From Linum tenue (taxonomy: Eukaryota > Streptophyta > Magnoliopsida > Malpighiales > Linaceae): a stretch of DNA of 64,000 bases. Under the pieces are notes generated by a model. That model saw only the letters and a list, made by a program, of their open reading frames with translations, did no database searches and was not told the origin of the DNA. Made by a program: the position numbers and the translations under genes. The DNA lies in contig CAMGYJ010000006.1 of assembly GCA_946122785.1 (NCBI GenBank), positions 32,129,168-32,193,167 of the forward strand. Direction: 5' to 3'. Of the stretch, positions 1 through 9,900 are shown piece after piece (within the stretch, counting starts at the first letter, position 1; each line of letters begins with the position of its first letter).

Positions 1-244
1 CTCTTCCATTTTTTCGCTTGCCGGAGAAGATCTCCTTCAAGAATCTTGTATATTTTGGAATTTTCATGACAACCTCCAAGAACGGTATGGTAACTTCAAT
101 TTTCAAAGAGTATCCATCAATGGCCCACAATCCTTCAAAAGGTTATTTTTGAGCTCTCTTACGGAGTGGTGGCATAGATGTGATCCTTGACATACTGATT
201 TTCCTTGGACTTGCCTAATTGGATGACTTCATCTTCTTGCATTC
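1..244 (-). pseudogene. Ty3/gypsy (Tat/Athila-like) Pol N-terminal fragment
   Basis: Read on the minus strand, this stretch gives a segment with the core IPFLEVVMKIPKYTRFLKEI followed by a basic stretch (SGKRK). It resembles the conserved block between Gag and protease in Athila/Tat-type Ty3/gypsy polyproteins (pattern INIPFLEAL..MPKYAKFLK, recalled from the family). It is broken by stop codons and runs off the window edge. It has the same strand and family as the gag remnant at 3249-6784, so the gag-only LTR element at 245-3219 probably inserted between two parts of one older element. The function (polyprotein spacer) is lost. Confidence 0.6.
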
Positions 245-698
245 TGTTAGAAACCCACTTATTGGGTGATTTCGTTAGTTGGACTTGTTTGTCATTTTAT
301 TTATGTTTGGGGAATATTGGGTATTATTCGGGAGGTTTTGGGCGCATTTGAGAATTATTCGGTTATTTTGGGTAAGGGATAATAAGTGGGGTAGTTAGCG
401 GGAATTATTCGGGTTATATATTCTGTAGTTAGTGGGTGATTACTCATTAAGCAAATACATAACATAATTTCCTACAGCCCTAATCCCCTCTCTCCCTCTC
501 TCTCATTCGGCCGACCCTTCCCCTTCGTCCACCATCATCATCCTCATTGGCCAACCCTGCCCACCGATCTATCTCCCCACTCTCTCCCTTAATCCGGTTC
601 TATCCTCAAATCCCCCTTCCCAATCCCTAATTTCCTATTTCCTATCGATTCTGACGCAACACCAGACGCAAGACGTCTAGATCCTCGGGTTTCTTACA
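245..698 (+). repeat. 5' LTR of the gag-only element
   Basis: A 454-bp LTR starting TG and ending CA (TGTTAG...CTTACA), placed by comparison with the copy at 2825 and by the primer-binding site one base after its end. It contains a pyrimidine-rich stretch (CCCTCTCTCCCTCTCTC near 485-505) typical of transcribed LTR leaders. Confidence 0.85.
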
Positions 699-699
699 G

Positions 700-711
700 T
701 GGTATCAGAGC
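700..711 (+). other. Primer-binding site, initiator tRNA-Met type
   Basis: TGGTATCAGAGC is complementary to the 3' end of plant initiator tRNA-Met and starts two bases after the LTR end. This is the usual minus-strand priming site for many plant LTR retrotransposons. Confidence 0.85.
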
Positions 712-738
712 CTGCTCTGCGTCTGGGTCAGGAGAAAG

Positions 739-2795
739 ATGAGCTCTTCATATCAATCTCCGGAGAGGAGGCTGCAGGAGATCGTGACGGTGGAGGACAT
801 CACACTCGAATACGATATCAGGAGGCTGCTGAGAACAATGGCAGATCATCAGATCAGCCTCCATGTTCGTATGGGAGAGGTGAACGAAAATCTCCAGGAG
901 ATTTCCAAGAGGAACAGTGACGATCTGAGGTCACTGAGGGAGCTGATGAAGGCGATAATAGCACCACAAGGGCTGCCCGCACCACCGTAGAAGTTTGGGG
1001 AGGCGGCGGTCGGTGCGAAGGAGACCGCAACCACGACGGTCACTGTGGCGACGACGGAGGCCACGCCAAGCGCGCAGACCGGGGCGCTGGTTGTGGCAGA
1101 GGAAGCGCCATCGCCGATGGGCGTGAGGACGTGCACGGAGGGCGGCGATTAAGGCGGCGGCAGCAGCGTCGTTTACCAGCCAGGAGACGCGCATGCCAGG
1201 GTTTGCCTCAGCCCAATCATGCCCCGGACCTGCTACCGACTTCGACGGCCCGAGAGATCGCGGCAGTGCGCGAGAAGGCCAAGATGCCGGGCTATGACTT
1301 GACGGGCGGAGAGATGGGCTTCGGGTCCTTGGGCCCGGAAGCGAGACGAGTTCAGGTCCAGGATAGCCGTGGGTCATATGAGAAATATGCTGACTGGGCC
1401 TGGAGTGCAGAGCAGATGAGCCGGATGGACAAGAGTAAGGAATGAGCCGAGTTCGACCCACAAGGGACACCATTGGGCGGCGACTACCCCCCCCCCCCAA
1501 CCGATTGGGTTTGGGCGGTGGCTGGGCGAATCGAGATGGGCGGACCAGAATCGGACAGGCCCAACATGACGGATCCGAACTGGTTTGAACCGAACCGAAC
1601 CAAACCAGTTCGAACCTAGCAAACCCAACCGGTTGGGTTCGGACGGGAACCGGCGGAACCGGACCGAACAACAGCGGACAGCGGGGGCGAAGTGGGTCGG
1701 TTTGGCTTCTGGAAAGGTATGAGAGGAGGATCGGAGGCAGTGTACCCTCCCATGATATAATCTAAGGATGATCGGCGTCGACTAGACATGTGTTGGGAAG
1801 TGAGTCAAGGATCCGGAGTTAAGGATGGCGGTTGGAGCGATGAGGAGGAAGGATGGGGCTTTGACACTCAGGCATGGCAGAAATCAGATCGTGGGCGCCG
1901 CGAGGAATCTCGTTGAGGCGGTCATGGCATAGGCATGTATGGTGGTTACAATTTTGTGTATGAAGGCGATGATGAGCTGGTGTTTAGAGCTAAGCCCCCG
2001 ACCATTGAGTTTCCAAAATTCAATGGTTAGGACGATGCAGGGTTGTGGATTTATGCTGCAGATAGGTGGTTTAAGAATCACCCTACTCGAGAGGAGAGAA
2101 AGGCGCAACTGGCGTCTTTCTACTTGGAGGGTGATGCTCTCCATGGGTCAGAGTGGATGGAGCGATCCTATGCGGAGGCCAAAATGCTGATTACCTGGCC
2201 GCGATTCAAGGAGGAGCTGCAATATCAGTTTGGGAAGTCAGAGGGATGGGCCCCAGAGTAGTTAGCAAAGCTGCATCAGACGGGTAAAGTGGCAGAGTTC
2301 TGCTCGGAGTTTCTACGGTTCGGAAATATGTGCAAGGGGATGCCGGAAGAGTCACTGGTTGGTTTATGTCTTGCAGGGTTGAAACCAGAGTTAGCTACCG
2401 CGGTGAAGGTGTTCGAACCCAGATCATTGAGGTTGGCGTTCCGATTAGCCGGGCGCAAGGAGGTGGAGCTGGCAAGCTAGAAGGTGGCCCAAAGTCAAAA
2501 GGGTTCTGGGGGATACTCGGCGGCGAGCGGAGGAGCAGCCGCACCTACCGCGGCGCCACCAGGAGGGCGGGCGGGACCCAGGCTACCTCCCCGAGGGTTC
2601 GTGAAGCTCGCACCAACGGAAATGGAACAGAAGCCCAGGGACGTTTGCTGTTTTAACTACGATGAGAGGTACACCGTTGGACACCAGTGCGCCAAGGGGC
2701 ACTTGATGCTGTTGGTGGGCAATTTGGAAGATGAAGTCGAGGAGCTTGCAGCCCAAGAAGCTAAGGAGAATCAAGGCACTCGGGAACAACCTTGA
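739..2795 (+). pseudogene. gag: Degraded retrotransposon Gag
   Basis: The N-terminal open segment (739-990, start MSSSYQSPERR) is followed by about 0.9 kb of broken frames. A core Gag segment follows at about 2008-2480: FPKFNG-like start, then LWIYAADRWFKNHPTREERK, LASFYLEGDAL, a ..FKEELQYQFG block, and VAEFCSEFLRFG. The last segment (2484-2795) holds a decayed zinc knuckle (CFNYDERYTVGHQC) in which the second metal ligand is Tyr instead of Cys. Gag would form the virus-like particle that packages element RNA. Here several stops and frame changes rule out one intact protein. The call as a Ty3/gypsy-type Gag rests on the domain order and the LTR context. Confidence 0.75.
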
Positions 2796-2812
2796 GAGTA
2801 AGATTGGTTTTT

Positions 2813-2823
2813 AGAGGGGTGGA
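2813..2823 (+). other. Polypurine tract
   Basis: AGAGGGGTGGA lies directly before the 3' LTR, where plus-strand DNA synthesis of an LTR element is primed. The tract is short and has one T, so it is supported mainly by position. Confidence 0.7.
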
Positions 2824-2824
2824 T

Positions 2825-3219
2825 TGTTAGAAACCCACTTATTGGGTGATTTCGGTGTTTGGACTTGTTTGTCATTTTATTTATGTTTGGGGAATATTGG
2901 GATTATTCGGGATTTTGGCCTCATTTGAGGATTATTTGGTTATTTTGGGTAAGGGATAATAAGTGGGGTAGTTAGCGGGAATTATTCGGTTATATATTCT
3001 GTAGTTTTTGGGTGATTACTCATTAAGCAAATAAATAACAGAATTCACTAAAACCATAATCCCCTCTCTCCCTCCCTCTCACTCGGCTGACCCTTCCCCT
3101 TCGTCTACCACCATCATCCTCGTCGGCCAACCCTGGCCGCCGATCTCTCTCCCTAAATCCCGTTCTGTTCTCAAATCCCCCTTCCCAATCCCTAATTCCC
3201 AATTTCCTATCGATTCTGA
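2825..3219 (+). repeat. 3' LTR of the gag-only element, truncated
   Basis: Aligns with the 5' LTR from TGTTAGAAACCC to CGATTCTGA with scattered differences, then diverges where the 5' LTR continues for about 44 more bases to its CA end. The divergence shows the insertion is not recent. Confidence 0.8.
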
Positions 3220-3248
3220 TAGCAAATCCCCTTCCCACGTTCAATATA

Positions 3249-3634
3249 ATTTCTTTGATATCCTCTTTATTGGATATTCTAGACTGTCAATCTTTTAATC
3301 ACTTCTTCTCTGCTTACAACACCCGTATTCGGGAAACCGGTTTAGGAGTTGTAACCTCAACCTCCCAACCATTAGAAGATAAATTGTGTGCTAACCTTCT
3401 TTGGGATTTGGCTTTGTATTTACAGGAAGTTCCCCATGCTTACAATTTCTTTGATATCCTCTTTATTGGATATTCTAGACTGTCAATCTTTTAATCACTT
3501 CTTCTCTGCTTACAACACCCGTATTCGGGAAACCGGTTTAGGAGTTGTAACCTCAACCTCCCAACCATTAGAAGATAAATTGTGTGCTAACCTTCTTTGG
3601 GATTTGGCTTTGTATTTACAGGAAGTTCCCCATG
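3249..3634. repeat. Tandem duplication, 2 x 195 bp
   Basis: The block starting AATTTCTTTGATATCCTC at 3249 repeats nearly perfectly from 3444. The period is 195 bp, measured also from the shared end CCCCATGC. It lies at the Gag-Pol junction of the minus-strand gypsy remnant, just after the HGELPVNTKPNPKE stretch. Near-identity of the copies points to a later local duplication. Confidence 0.9.
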
Positions 3635-4565
3635 CGGCCTTATATTCAATGCTTGAGTGATTGTTCCAAATTATTCCTCTATGTTTTGCAACTTTGCTAG
3701 TTGGTTTCTGTTGATGACCTCTAACGTAGAAAACTTGTGGCTAGCCATCTCAACGAACTTATCGAGAGAGTCAAATTGCTTGGATGAAATAGTGAGACAT
3801 TATCCAACAATATATTCAAGCCTTGTTGTTCTTCCTTCAAGTTTCTTTGTTTGTTGAGATGAATCCATGATCAATTGTTGTGGAGCTTGAGCTTGAGAGG
3901 CCTTTGATAAGGTAGTTGGAGCCGGTACCCATTAGATCCTTGTCCTTCAAAGCGGGGTAGTATTTTGTTTGAGGGGAAGGACCACATAAAGTCTGCAAGA
4001 TTTCTCTACCCTGGATTATACAAGTTACTATAGGGGTTTCCACTTCAGTTTTCCCACCAATGGAGTTAGCTTTCTCATAGTTCACCAAACCTTCCAATAT
4101 TGTCTAGAAATATTCCATATCATGGGTGTTAGTACCAAACCAATCATATCAAAGTACCTAGCCTTTCTTCGTGTTAAGGACTGACATGATCATGTCCATC
4201 TTTGTTCTTCTAGTTGAGCCGAGACTGAATGTGGCTTCATCAACCAGAAGCACATCACCCTTCTTTGAAATCTTCCCTATATGCCTTTTGCCTCAATCAT
4301 ACCATCGAGGTACATCTTCTTTATCAATTGGTGCATCTCTTCAATCGTCTTGTTGGCCATGGCTCCACCACCGGCTGCATCAATGATCTATTTTGAATCA
4401 CAAGTGAAACCGTTATAATATATCTTGACCTATATCTAGTCGGCAAGACCATGACAAGGATACCTTAGAAAGAGTTAGGTAAATTGTTCCCATGCTACAA
4501 ACATGGCTTGTCCTCATCTTGTAGGAAAGATGTGCTCTCGCTTCTCATTTGGGTTGTCTTGGAAG

Positions 4566-6230
4566 CATAGTTAGTAACAATGGCAAAGTTACGCGTATTA
4601 TAATACGCGTAACCCCGTCTTTGCCAAATTTTATTGCGTTTCTCGTAATTTAACCTGACAAGCCGTATTATACGGATGTATGGAGCCCTTGCCGTATATA
4701 CGGAAAATAAACGGACTATGGTGACCTATATAAGTTAAAGTACGATGGAGGCAAAAAGTCAGCGGGCCAATTTTAGATTTTTCTGTAATTTTATTCTTCG
4801 CTGCTGCCATTCTACCCTGTGTGCCGTCCAACTCCAGCGGAATCATACTCATCTGTGCTACCTTTCTCAACAACGACGAGGTATATATTCATGCTAGATA
4901 CTTCTAAATTTAAGATGAACATGTGTTGCTTCTTTGAATTCTCTTTTCTTCGTGCTTCTTCTTGTCTGCCTACCTGCAATCCAAAGTTCAACAGTGGTAT
5001 GTTATATGTTCTAGTTCCCGCCGGCTGGATTTGGAATGCTATGTATACATAGTTATATATAGTTATATATATGTGTATACTGTGATTCGTGGCTGGAGTT
5101 TAGAGTACTTCTATACATATTTTTTTTATTTCTTAATTAGGATGTTCCACTACTACGTGGCTATTGGATTGGAATCCCAACTTGGTAGTCAGAGATTTCC
5201 CATGTGTATCTATTTTGCATTTCATTCTTTTAAATTAAAAATTAGAAATGATGAGTTGGTGGCAGCATGCATGTTTCTCAATTGTCAAATATATAAGTTC
5301 TTAGTCTCTTACTACTTTCAAGTTTCAATATATACTCTTTACTGTTAAGTTTGAATCCATGTAATCAGTAGTTTAATATTTAGCACTTTTAACCTAAGGC
5401 ATGCCAATTCTTTGTTTCTTTCTGTTCCAAGCCATGTAGTCACTACTATTGAGTTTTAACTCCAATTAGTACTTCGTAGATTTCGTTTGGATAAAGTCTG
5501 GCCCCTACACATAATTTTTTTAAACTTAATCAGCATGCATTGTTAGTATAATATGAAGCATTTTATTTGTTTGCAGGGCATCAGAGTGATGGTACGAAAA
5601 AAAAAAAGATAAGTTTTGGGATTATGCTGATCAGCTGAATGGAAGATTAAGTGCAAATTTTGTGAACGTGATTTTCCTGGAGGTGTCCCTAGAATCAAGT
5701 CACATCTTTTTGGAGTTAAAGGACGTGATGTAGAAGTCTGTACAAAAGTACCAGAAAATGTTCAAGCAGAAGCCTATTTAGCTATCAATGGTTCAAAAAA
5801 GAAAGCTAAAAATGATGTGGGATCAAACGTTGATAATCCTTCTACAGTTGCCACCTCACAAGTTTGCAACAACAATCTGTTCCAAGTATGTTTAAAAAAA
5901 AAAGATAAAGAGCTCACAATACTAATTTGTACCATAATCTTATGTTGCGAGTTTCATTTTTATGATTTATGATCCATTTTGCATGATTTTAGAGTTGTGA
6001 TTCTATTAGATTCTATAAATTTGGGAGTTTGAGATCTATAAAATTCCCGTACTTTTTGTAACGTATATTTGATAAAGGTACGTATTGTACACGTAAGATT
6101 CATTTGACGTATATTTGAAATGTCCGTTCTTTTGCCCGAACTTTTAATCGTAACTTTAGATTTAAAATGAAGTATTATTCATGTACGTCATTTTGTCGTA
6201 TGATACCCGATCCGTATTTTACTAACTATG
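4566..6230 (+). mobile_element. hAT-like DNA transposon, partly deleted
   Basis: The ends form a perfect 12-bp inverted repeat, CATAGTTAGTAA and TTACTAACTATG. Flanking 8-mers are CTTGGAAG (4558-4565) and CTTGGATG (6231-6238), a 7/8 TSD; 8-bp TSDs typify hAT elements. Both subterminal regions are crowded with CGTAT/ATACG motifs, for example TACGCGTATTATAATACGCG near 4590. The interior keeps a BED-type zinc-finger segment but no catalytic transposase domain was seen. Confidence 0.8.
5589..5885 (+). pseudogene. BED zinc-finger exon of a hAT-type transposase
   Basis: After an A-run the frame gives DKFWDYADQL. One frame shift later it gives WKIKCKFCERDFPGGVPRIK, then SHLFGVKGRDVEVCTKVPEN, a BED-finger pattern (Cys-x2-Cys ... 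His ... Cys) as in plant hAT/DUF659 proteins. A donor-like GTATGT follows at 5886. The BED finger binds transposon ends. Here the 11-A run and the shift near 5640 break it, and no DDE or dimerisation domain follows. Confidence 0.65.
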
Positions 6231-6238
6231 CTTGGATG

Positions 6239-6421
6239 CATGGTCCATGAAACCGTACCGGAAATTGTAATGGAATAGTCAGCGATATAATATTTTATGA
6301 CAAAATCGTGGTTTAACCATAGTTCAACCGTTAGTACCGTTAAATACCTCCTACAGGTTTAGCCTCTAATACTGGTATTTCGTGGTTGAACCGCCGGTAC
6401 GGTATGGTTTCATGGACCATG
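6239..6421. mobile_element. hAT-type miniature inverted-repeat element (183 bp)
   Basis: The left end CATGGTCCATGAAACC is the exact reverse complement of the right end GGTTTCATGGACCATG, and similarity extends a few bases further. It is flanked by CTTGGATG (6231-6238) and CTTGGAAG (6422-6429). The left flank is also the right flank of the element at 4566-6230, so two elements share one target site. Confidence 0.8.
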
Positions 6422-6784
6422 CTTGGAAGGCGGGAAGTATCTTCCGATTAATTTCTCACAGAGATCCCTCCATGAGATAATAGATAGCTTATTTTGGTTG
6501 TTTAATCGAAGGTTTTTTTTTTTTGCACAACTTAGGTAAGGTGGAATAACTGAAAACGGGTAGCCTCATGTGGTACTCCAATAATCTTAATGGCGCCCGT
6601 CAATTCCAAGAACACTTGCATATGACTGTGGGGGGTATTTATTTTTGAGCCCATGAAATTGAATAGACATATGTATCATGGAGATTACACATGTATTCAA
6701 TTTGAAATTGTTGTTGGAGATTGGTGGGTTTAATATAGGAGATTGAATCTCTTTCACATTGGGTTCGGTATACAAACCCATCAT

Positions 6785-7047
6785 TTTAGCCCTCAGATCC
6801 TTTCCATTGTTCCTTAGTGGTTGTTATTGCTGGTCGTCCATTGAATGAACTTCTCCTTTGGTTGCTTGTCTTGTTCTCGTCCTTCTCGGGCCTCATATGG
6901 TTTTTTCAATCTCAGTATCCCACAATATGATATTTTCAGTACCCTTACAGTGCACACAAAAGAACTACACAAAGAAAATCACAACAACTCGTGCAGCATA
7001 CAATGAAATAATAAAAACTCATAGATAACTAAACTACAAGCAAACAA
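6785..7047. other. Likely leader of the minus-strand gypsy element
   Basis: The minus strand upstream of the Gag start reads as short, broken open segments. No primer-binding site or LTR end could be placed. Confidence 0.3.
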
Positions 7048-7120
7048 GGGCTTGGTATAGTGGTAAGACAACCGATTTTGAACATAGACGTTCCGGGTTC
7101 AAATCCCTTACGTAGCACCT
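7048..7120 (+). repeat. tRNA-like sequence, probable SINE head or tRNA pseudogene
   Basis: An A-box-like TTGGTATAGTGGTAAG at 7052 and a B-box GGGTTCAAATCCC at 7095 have the spacing of an internal RNA polymerase III promoter. The acceptor ends (GGGCTTG and the region before GTAGCACCT) do not pair well, so this is probably not a working tRNA. Plant SINEs carry such heads, but the body and 3' end were not delimited. Confidence 0.5.
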
Positions 7121-8879
7121 AACTAAAAACAAATCTATATCACCCTTATACACACCAAAAACTTGGTCAACTCCGTGGCTTGTGAATTTGACTCACACTT
7201 TACTACCAACCCGATATAGGAGAAATATACCCTAGATAGATATTGGAGTATAGTGGTAACAATTTAGGATTGTTTGAGTGCAATCTAGTAGACAATTTAG
7301 GGTTGTTTTCAACTAACAAACTAAGAATTAAGTTAAACTAGATCAAGAGAGAAATGGAGAAAGAGAGTGTATGTATGTGTGTGTGTTTGGGGATTTTGAT
7401 CCCCTAACCAAGCTTAATTGGAATCACAATGTAATGGATATTCATTCATTTAGTTATAGTATCTTAAGGTTCAAGAATACCTAAAGAGGCAACAAAGTCA
7501 ATGGCCAGGCACCAATTTCCCTCCTAACTATGGTGACAAACTCATTGGTCATTTAATTGACCACCATAGCTAGGATATGCTCAACCCTTGTCAATTAGGA
7601 TAAACCTACAACCACCTAATTAGGAAATTCAATGTCACCTAATTAATTTACTTGACTTTAGAGTTCATGACCTGATCTCATGGATAACGACTATGAACAT
7701 CTGCAATGTTGTGAACTCATATCATGATCCGATGATCCCGACTGTGATCTTTCTGTTGAAGAGTGTGAACTCGGATTTTTTCTCCTCCATACACTTGGAG
7801 CTCTCTCCTCTCTCATTAAGTTTTGTTGGCTAGCCGGTCGGATATTAGCAACTTCGTTCCTAACGATTCTAGATGTTAGTTTGGTTAATCACAGACTGGG
7901 ATGGATCAGTAGGCGCAGAGATATAAAGGCTCTTCGTCGGGAAGGATTTGCAGTTGGTCCTGGAAAGAGCATGGCGACCTTGACCAGTCTCAATGGCAGA
8001 TAAAGAGCTCAAGATCGTGTCGCTCAAGAAAGAAGATCCCATTATCGGATCAGAAAACGGAAGCTAGGTTTTATCCTAGTGGAACATGAAATTTTAAATT
8101 TTAATCAATATAAAAGGTCTCGAACGTCAAAAATGGAGGGCGGAGGTTTAAACTGCCTTCTTCGATATAGTTGGACAGAGAAGGGGGGATGGCTAATCCC
8201 CAATCCTCGCCTATCGCCGACAACGACTATGGGGTACGTATCATCCAGGGCGACATAGCTAGTCCGGTATGGCATTGTCAGGATATCCCATGTGGGAGAA
8301 GTCAAATACTCCCCGAACTGGCGAAAGGGTCGTCTAGGGTGTGTCAAAATCAACCACCGACAGCAGTACAGTCGCTGCAAATGACTAGTGCATGGAGAGA
8401 AGCCCGAAATCCGTTGTTGATACGGTGGAACGGCAGGGCCTAACATATCAGTGAGATAACAACCCCGAATTTTGTGTCCTAGAAATGGGGGATCTCTTAT
8501 CAAAATATTCAAAGACCGAATCCCTGTCCACCTCAAACTCAAAGAGTTCTTTGCCGTGTGGGATTTCCATTGCTTGGAATGAAATATAATTCTCTAACCT
8601 ATTTAATATCCAGCTTTAGGCCCCATGCTCTCATAACACGTAATCGAAGAGAGTAGTTTTTGGCAGCGGTTAGTAGAGTCGTATCCTCCAAGTGGTATCC
8701 CAGCTCGGGTACGCAAAGGGATGATCATTTTGGATCAATAATCCCAAATTTTCTGGATCATGCTACTCGACCTAATTTTCCCAATTCTTTCTCCTTTAAC
8801 CCATGCGAATTTGCGAGCAGGGCTGATTCCGATCGTCGAGAAGGGGGTTAACAGGGAGGGTGAGTAACATACTGATTTT
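7121..8879. other. No recognised gene
   Basis: AT-rich DNA with a short TATG/TGTG run near 7368-7386 and no supported coding sequence. A 145-codon open frame on the minus strand (8105-8542) has no recognisable domain and is treated as chance. Confidence 0.4.
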
Positions 8880-8899
8880 CCTGAACATTGTGCAAGCAC

Positions 8900-9900
8900 A
8901 TACCATGGCTCACGTAACAGAGGACCAAATTGTGCAATTTCTCTGGAGGAAGTTCAATCCACCAAATTCCACGGCTCCCGTATGTTGCTGGGGTGAATTT
9001 TCACTGATAAACGAGTCAGTGTGACAGAGCTACGAGAAATAGTGAACATACCCTGGCAAGGAAACAGACAGATTAGGGTGGCGGAGGCAAAGCACAGAAT
9101 GTTTGAGTTTGTGCTTCCAAGCGAGCCATCTAAGATCTTTATGGGATCATTATGCCTTGAACATTTTGGTCAAGGGTTACCTCGTCATACTTTCCCGCTT
9201 TTCCTGAAAAAGTTGATGGCTCTTATACATCAAGCTCATCAATTTATGGCGATCGTCGCAGTCTTTTAGCGGATGTGGCAGTCACGAAACGAAACTAGGT
9301 TGTCTATAAGGGCAAATAATTTGAGATCCCAGCTTTGATGCGCCAGTATAACCAACAGTACCATGAATGGATTAATTTGTCAATGGACGATGTTGTGCGG
9401 CCTTGCGTCCCACGAGATAGTAACGTAAGTTTAGATAATCCTTATCCTATTACCTGTATGTGGGATGAGGCAACAAAGAGTGGGTCCCACTCAGTGGGGG
9501 GATGATTATCAAAGACCAAGATGGGTAGGTCATTTTGGCTAGGGGGTCCAATTCGCTGGAATTGATGATCCTATGGTAGTTGAGCTCCTGGTTCTCAGGG
9601 AGGTGATCCAGTGGTGCCTGGAGATGGGTTTATTGGAGACGAGGTTCGAAGGTGATTCCAAAGTGATTATTGATATAATCAATCGGGCCAATGACCGTGA
9701 TAATCAAGTTGGTGCCATTTTCGAAAAAAGGCTTGCTTTGTTTGGTTGTGCACTCTGGTTTAATGTAAGATTTGTAGGTCGGAGTAGCAATAGGATAGCC
9801 CATTTGGTGGCTAGAAAGGTCATTTCATTGTACCTGACTACATGTCGTTTCTTTGATTTTGTGGCCTAGTTAAATTTTAGGATGTATAGATCGCTTTTTT
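8900..9900 (+). pseudogene. Rearranged LINE fragment ending in RNase H
   Basis: About 9175-9870 reads, through stops, as the C-terminal part of a plant L1-type ORF2: FGQGLPRHTFPLFLKKLMAL, then PALMRQYNQQYHEW, VGGMIIKDQDG, ELLVLREVIQWCLEMGLLET, RFEGDSKVIIDIINRAND and FVGRSSNRIAHLVARK. The last blocks are the RNase H (RVT_3) domain. The same FPLFLK.LMALI block is in the minus-strand LINE at 10535-16198, so this is the same or a sister family. Upstream, 9021-9160 (LREIVNIPWQGNRQIRVAEA) resembles the DUF4283 part of ORF1, which suggests an internal deletion joining ORF1 to the ORF2 tail. Confidence 0.65.

Larger units (their letters stand above)
245..3219 (+). mobile_element. Gag-only LTR retrotransposon (TR-GAG-like), 3' LTR truncated
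   Basis: Two direct repeats both start TGTTAGAAACCCACTTATTG (at 245 and 2825). A primer-binding site TGGTATCAGAGC follows the first and a purine-rich tract precedes the second. Only gag-like coding sequence lies between them. No protease, reverse transcriptase, RNase H or integrase motif was found in about 2.1 kb of internal DNA. This matches the non-autonomous TR-GAG layout known from plants, which would depend on a related Ty3/gypsy element for pol functions. The 3' LTR ends about 44 bases before the point reached by the 5' LTR, so the downstream TSD cannot be read. Confidence 0.8.
3249..6784 (-). pseudogene. gag: Ty3/gypsy Tat/Athila-type Gag, interrupted by hAT insertions
   Basis: On the minus strand the pieces read in order as a Gag: SNNNFKL...SIQFHGLKN (about 6700-6590), GVPHEATRFQLF (about 6570-6540), LCEKLIGRYFPPSK (about 6460-6422). 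After the 4566-6421 insertions come AWEQFT, YPCHGLAD, YYNGFTCDSK, IIDAAGGGAMANKTIEEMHQ, and near 3690-3640 NRNQLAKLQNIEE and LNIRPHGELP. The IDAAGGGA block and the RPHGELPVNT...PKE tail are hallmarks of Athila/Tat Gag (family knowledge). Multiple stops and shifts are present. The FPPSK codons are exactly where the hAT-type elements landed. The leader and LTR to the right of 6784 could not be recognised. Confidence 0.7.

Noticed and set aside
931..1671. 246-codon minus-strand open frame across the gag-only element
   Set aside because: Pro/Arg/Ser-rich translation with no domain, lying over a GC-rich, repeat-like part of a retroelement; most likely a chance frame.
4819..5348. Overlapping plus-strand frames inside the hAT-like element
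   Set aside because: Low-complexity aromatic-rich translations, no transposase motifs; probably intron or spacer before the BED exon.
7048..7120. Functional tRNA gene
   Set aside because: Only the internal promoter boxes fit; the acceptor stem does not pair and no clear anticodon arm could be placed.
8105..8542. 145-codon minus-strand frame
   Set aside because: No recognisable motif, no splice partners, and the region looks intergenic or repeat-derived.
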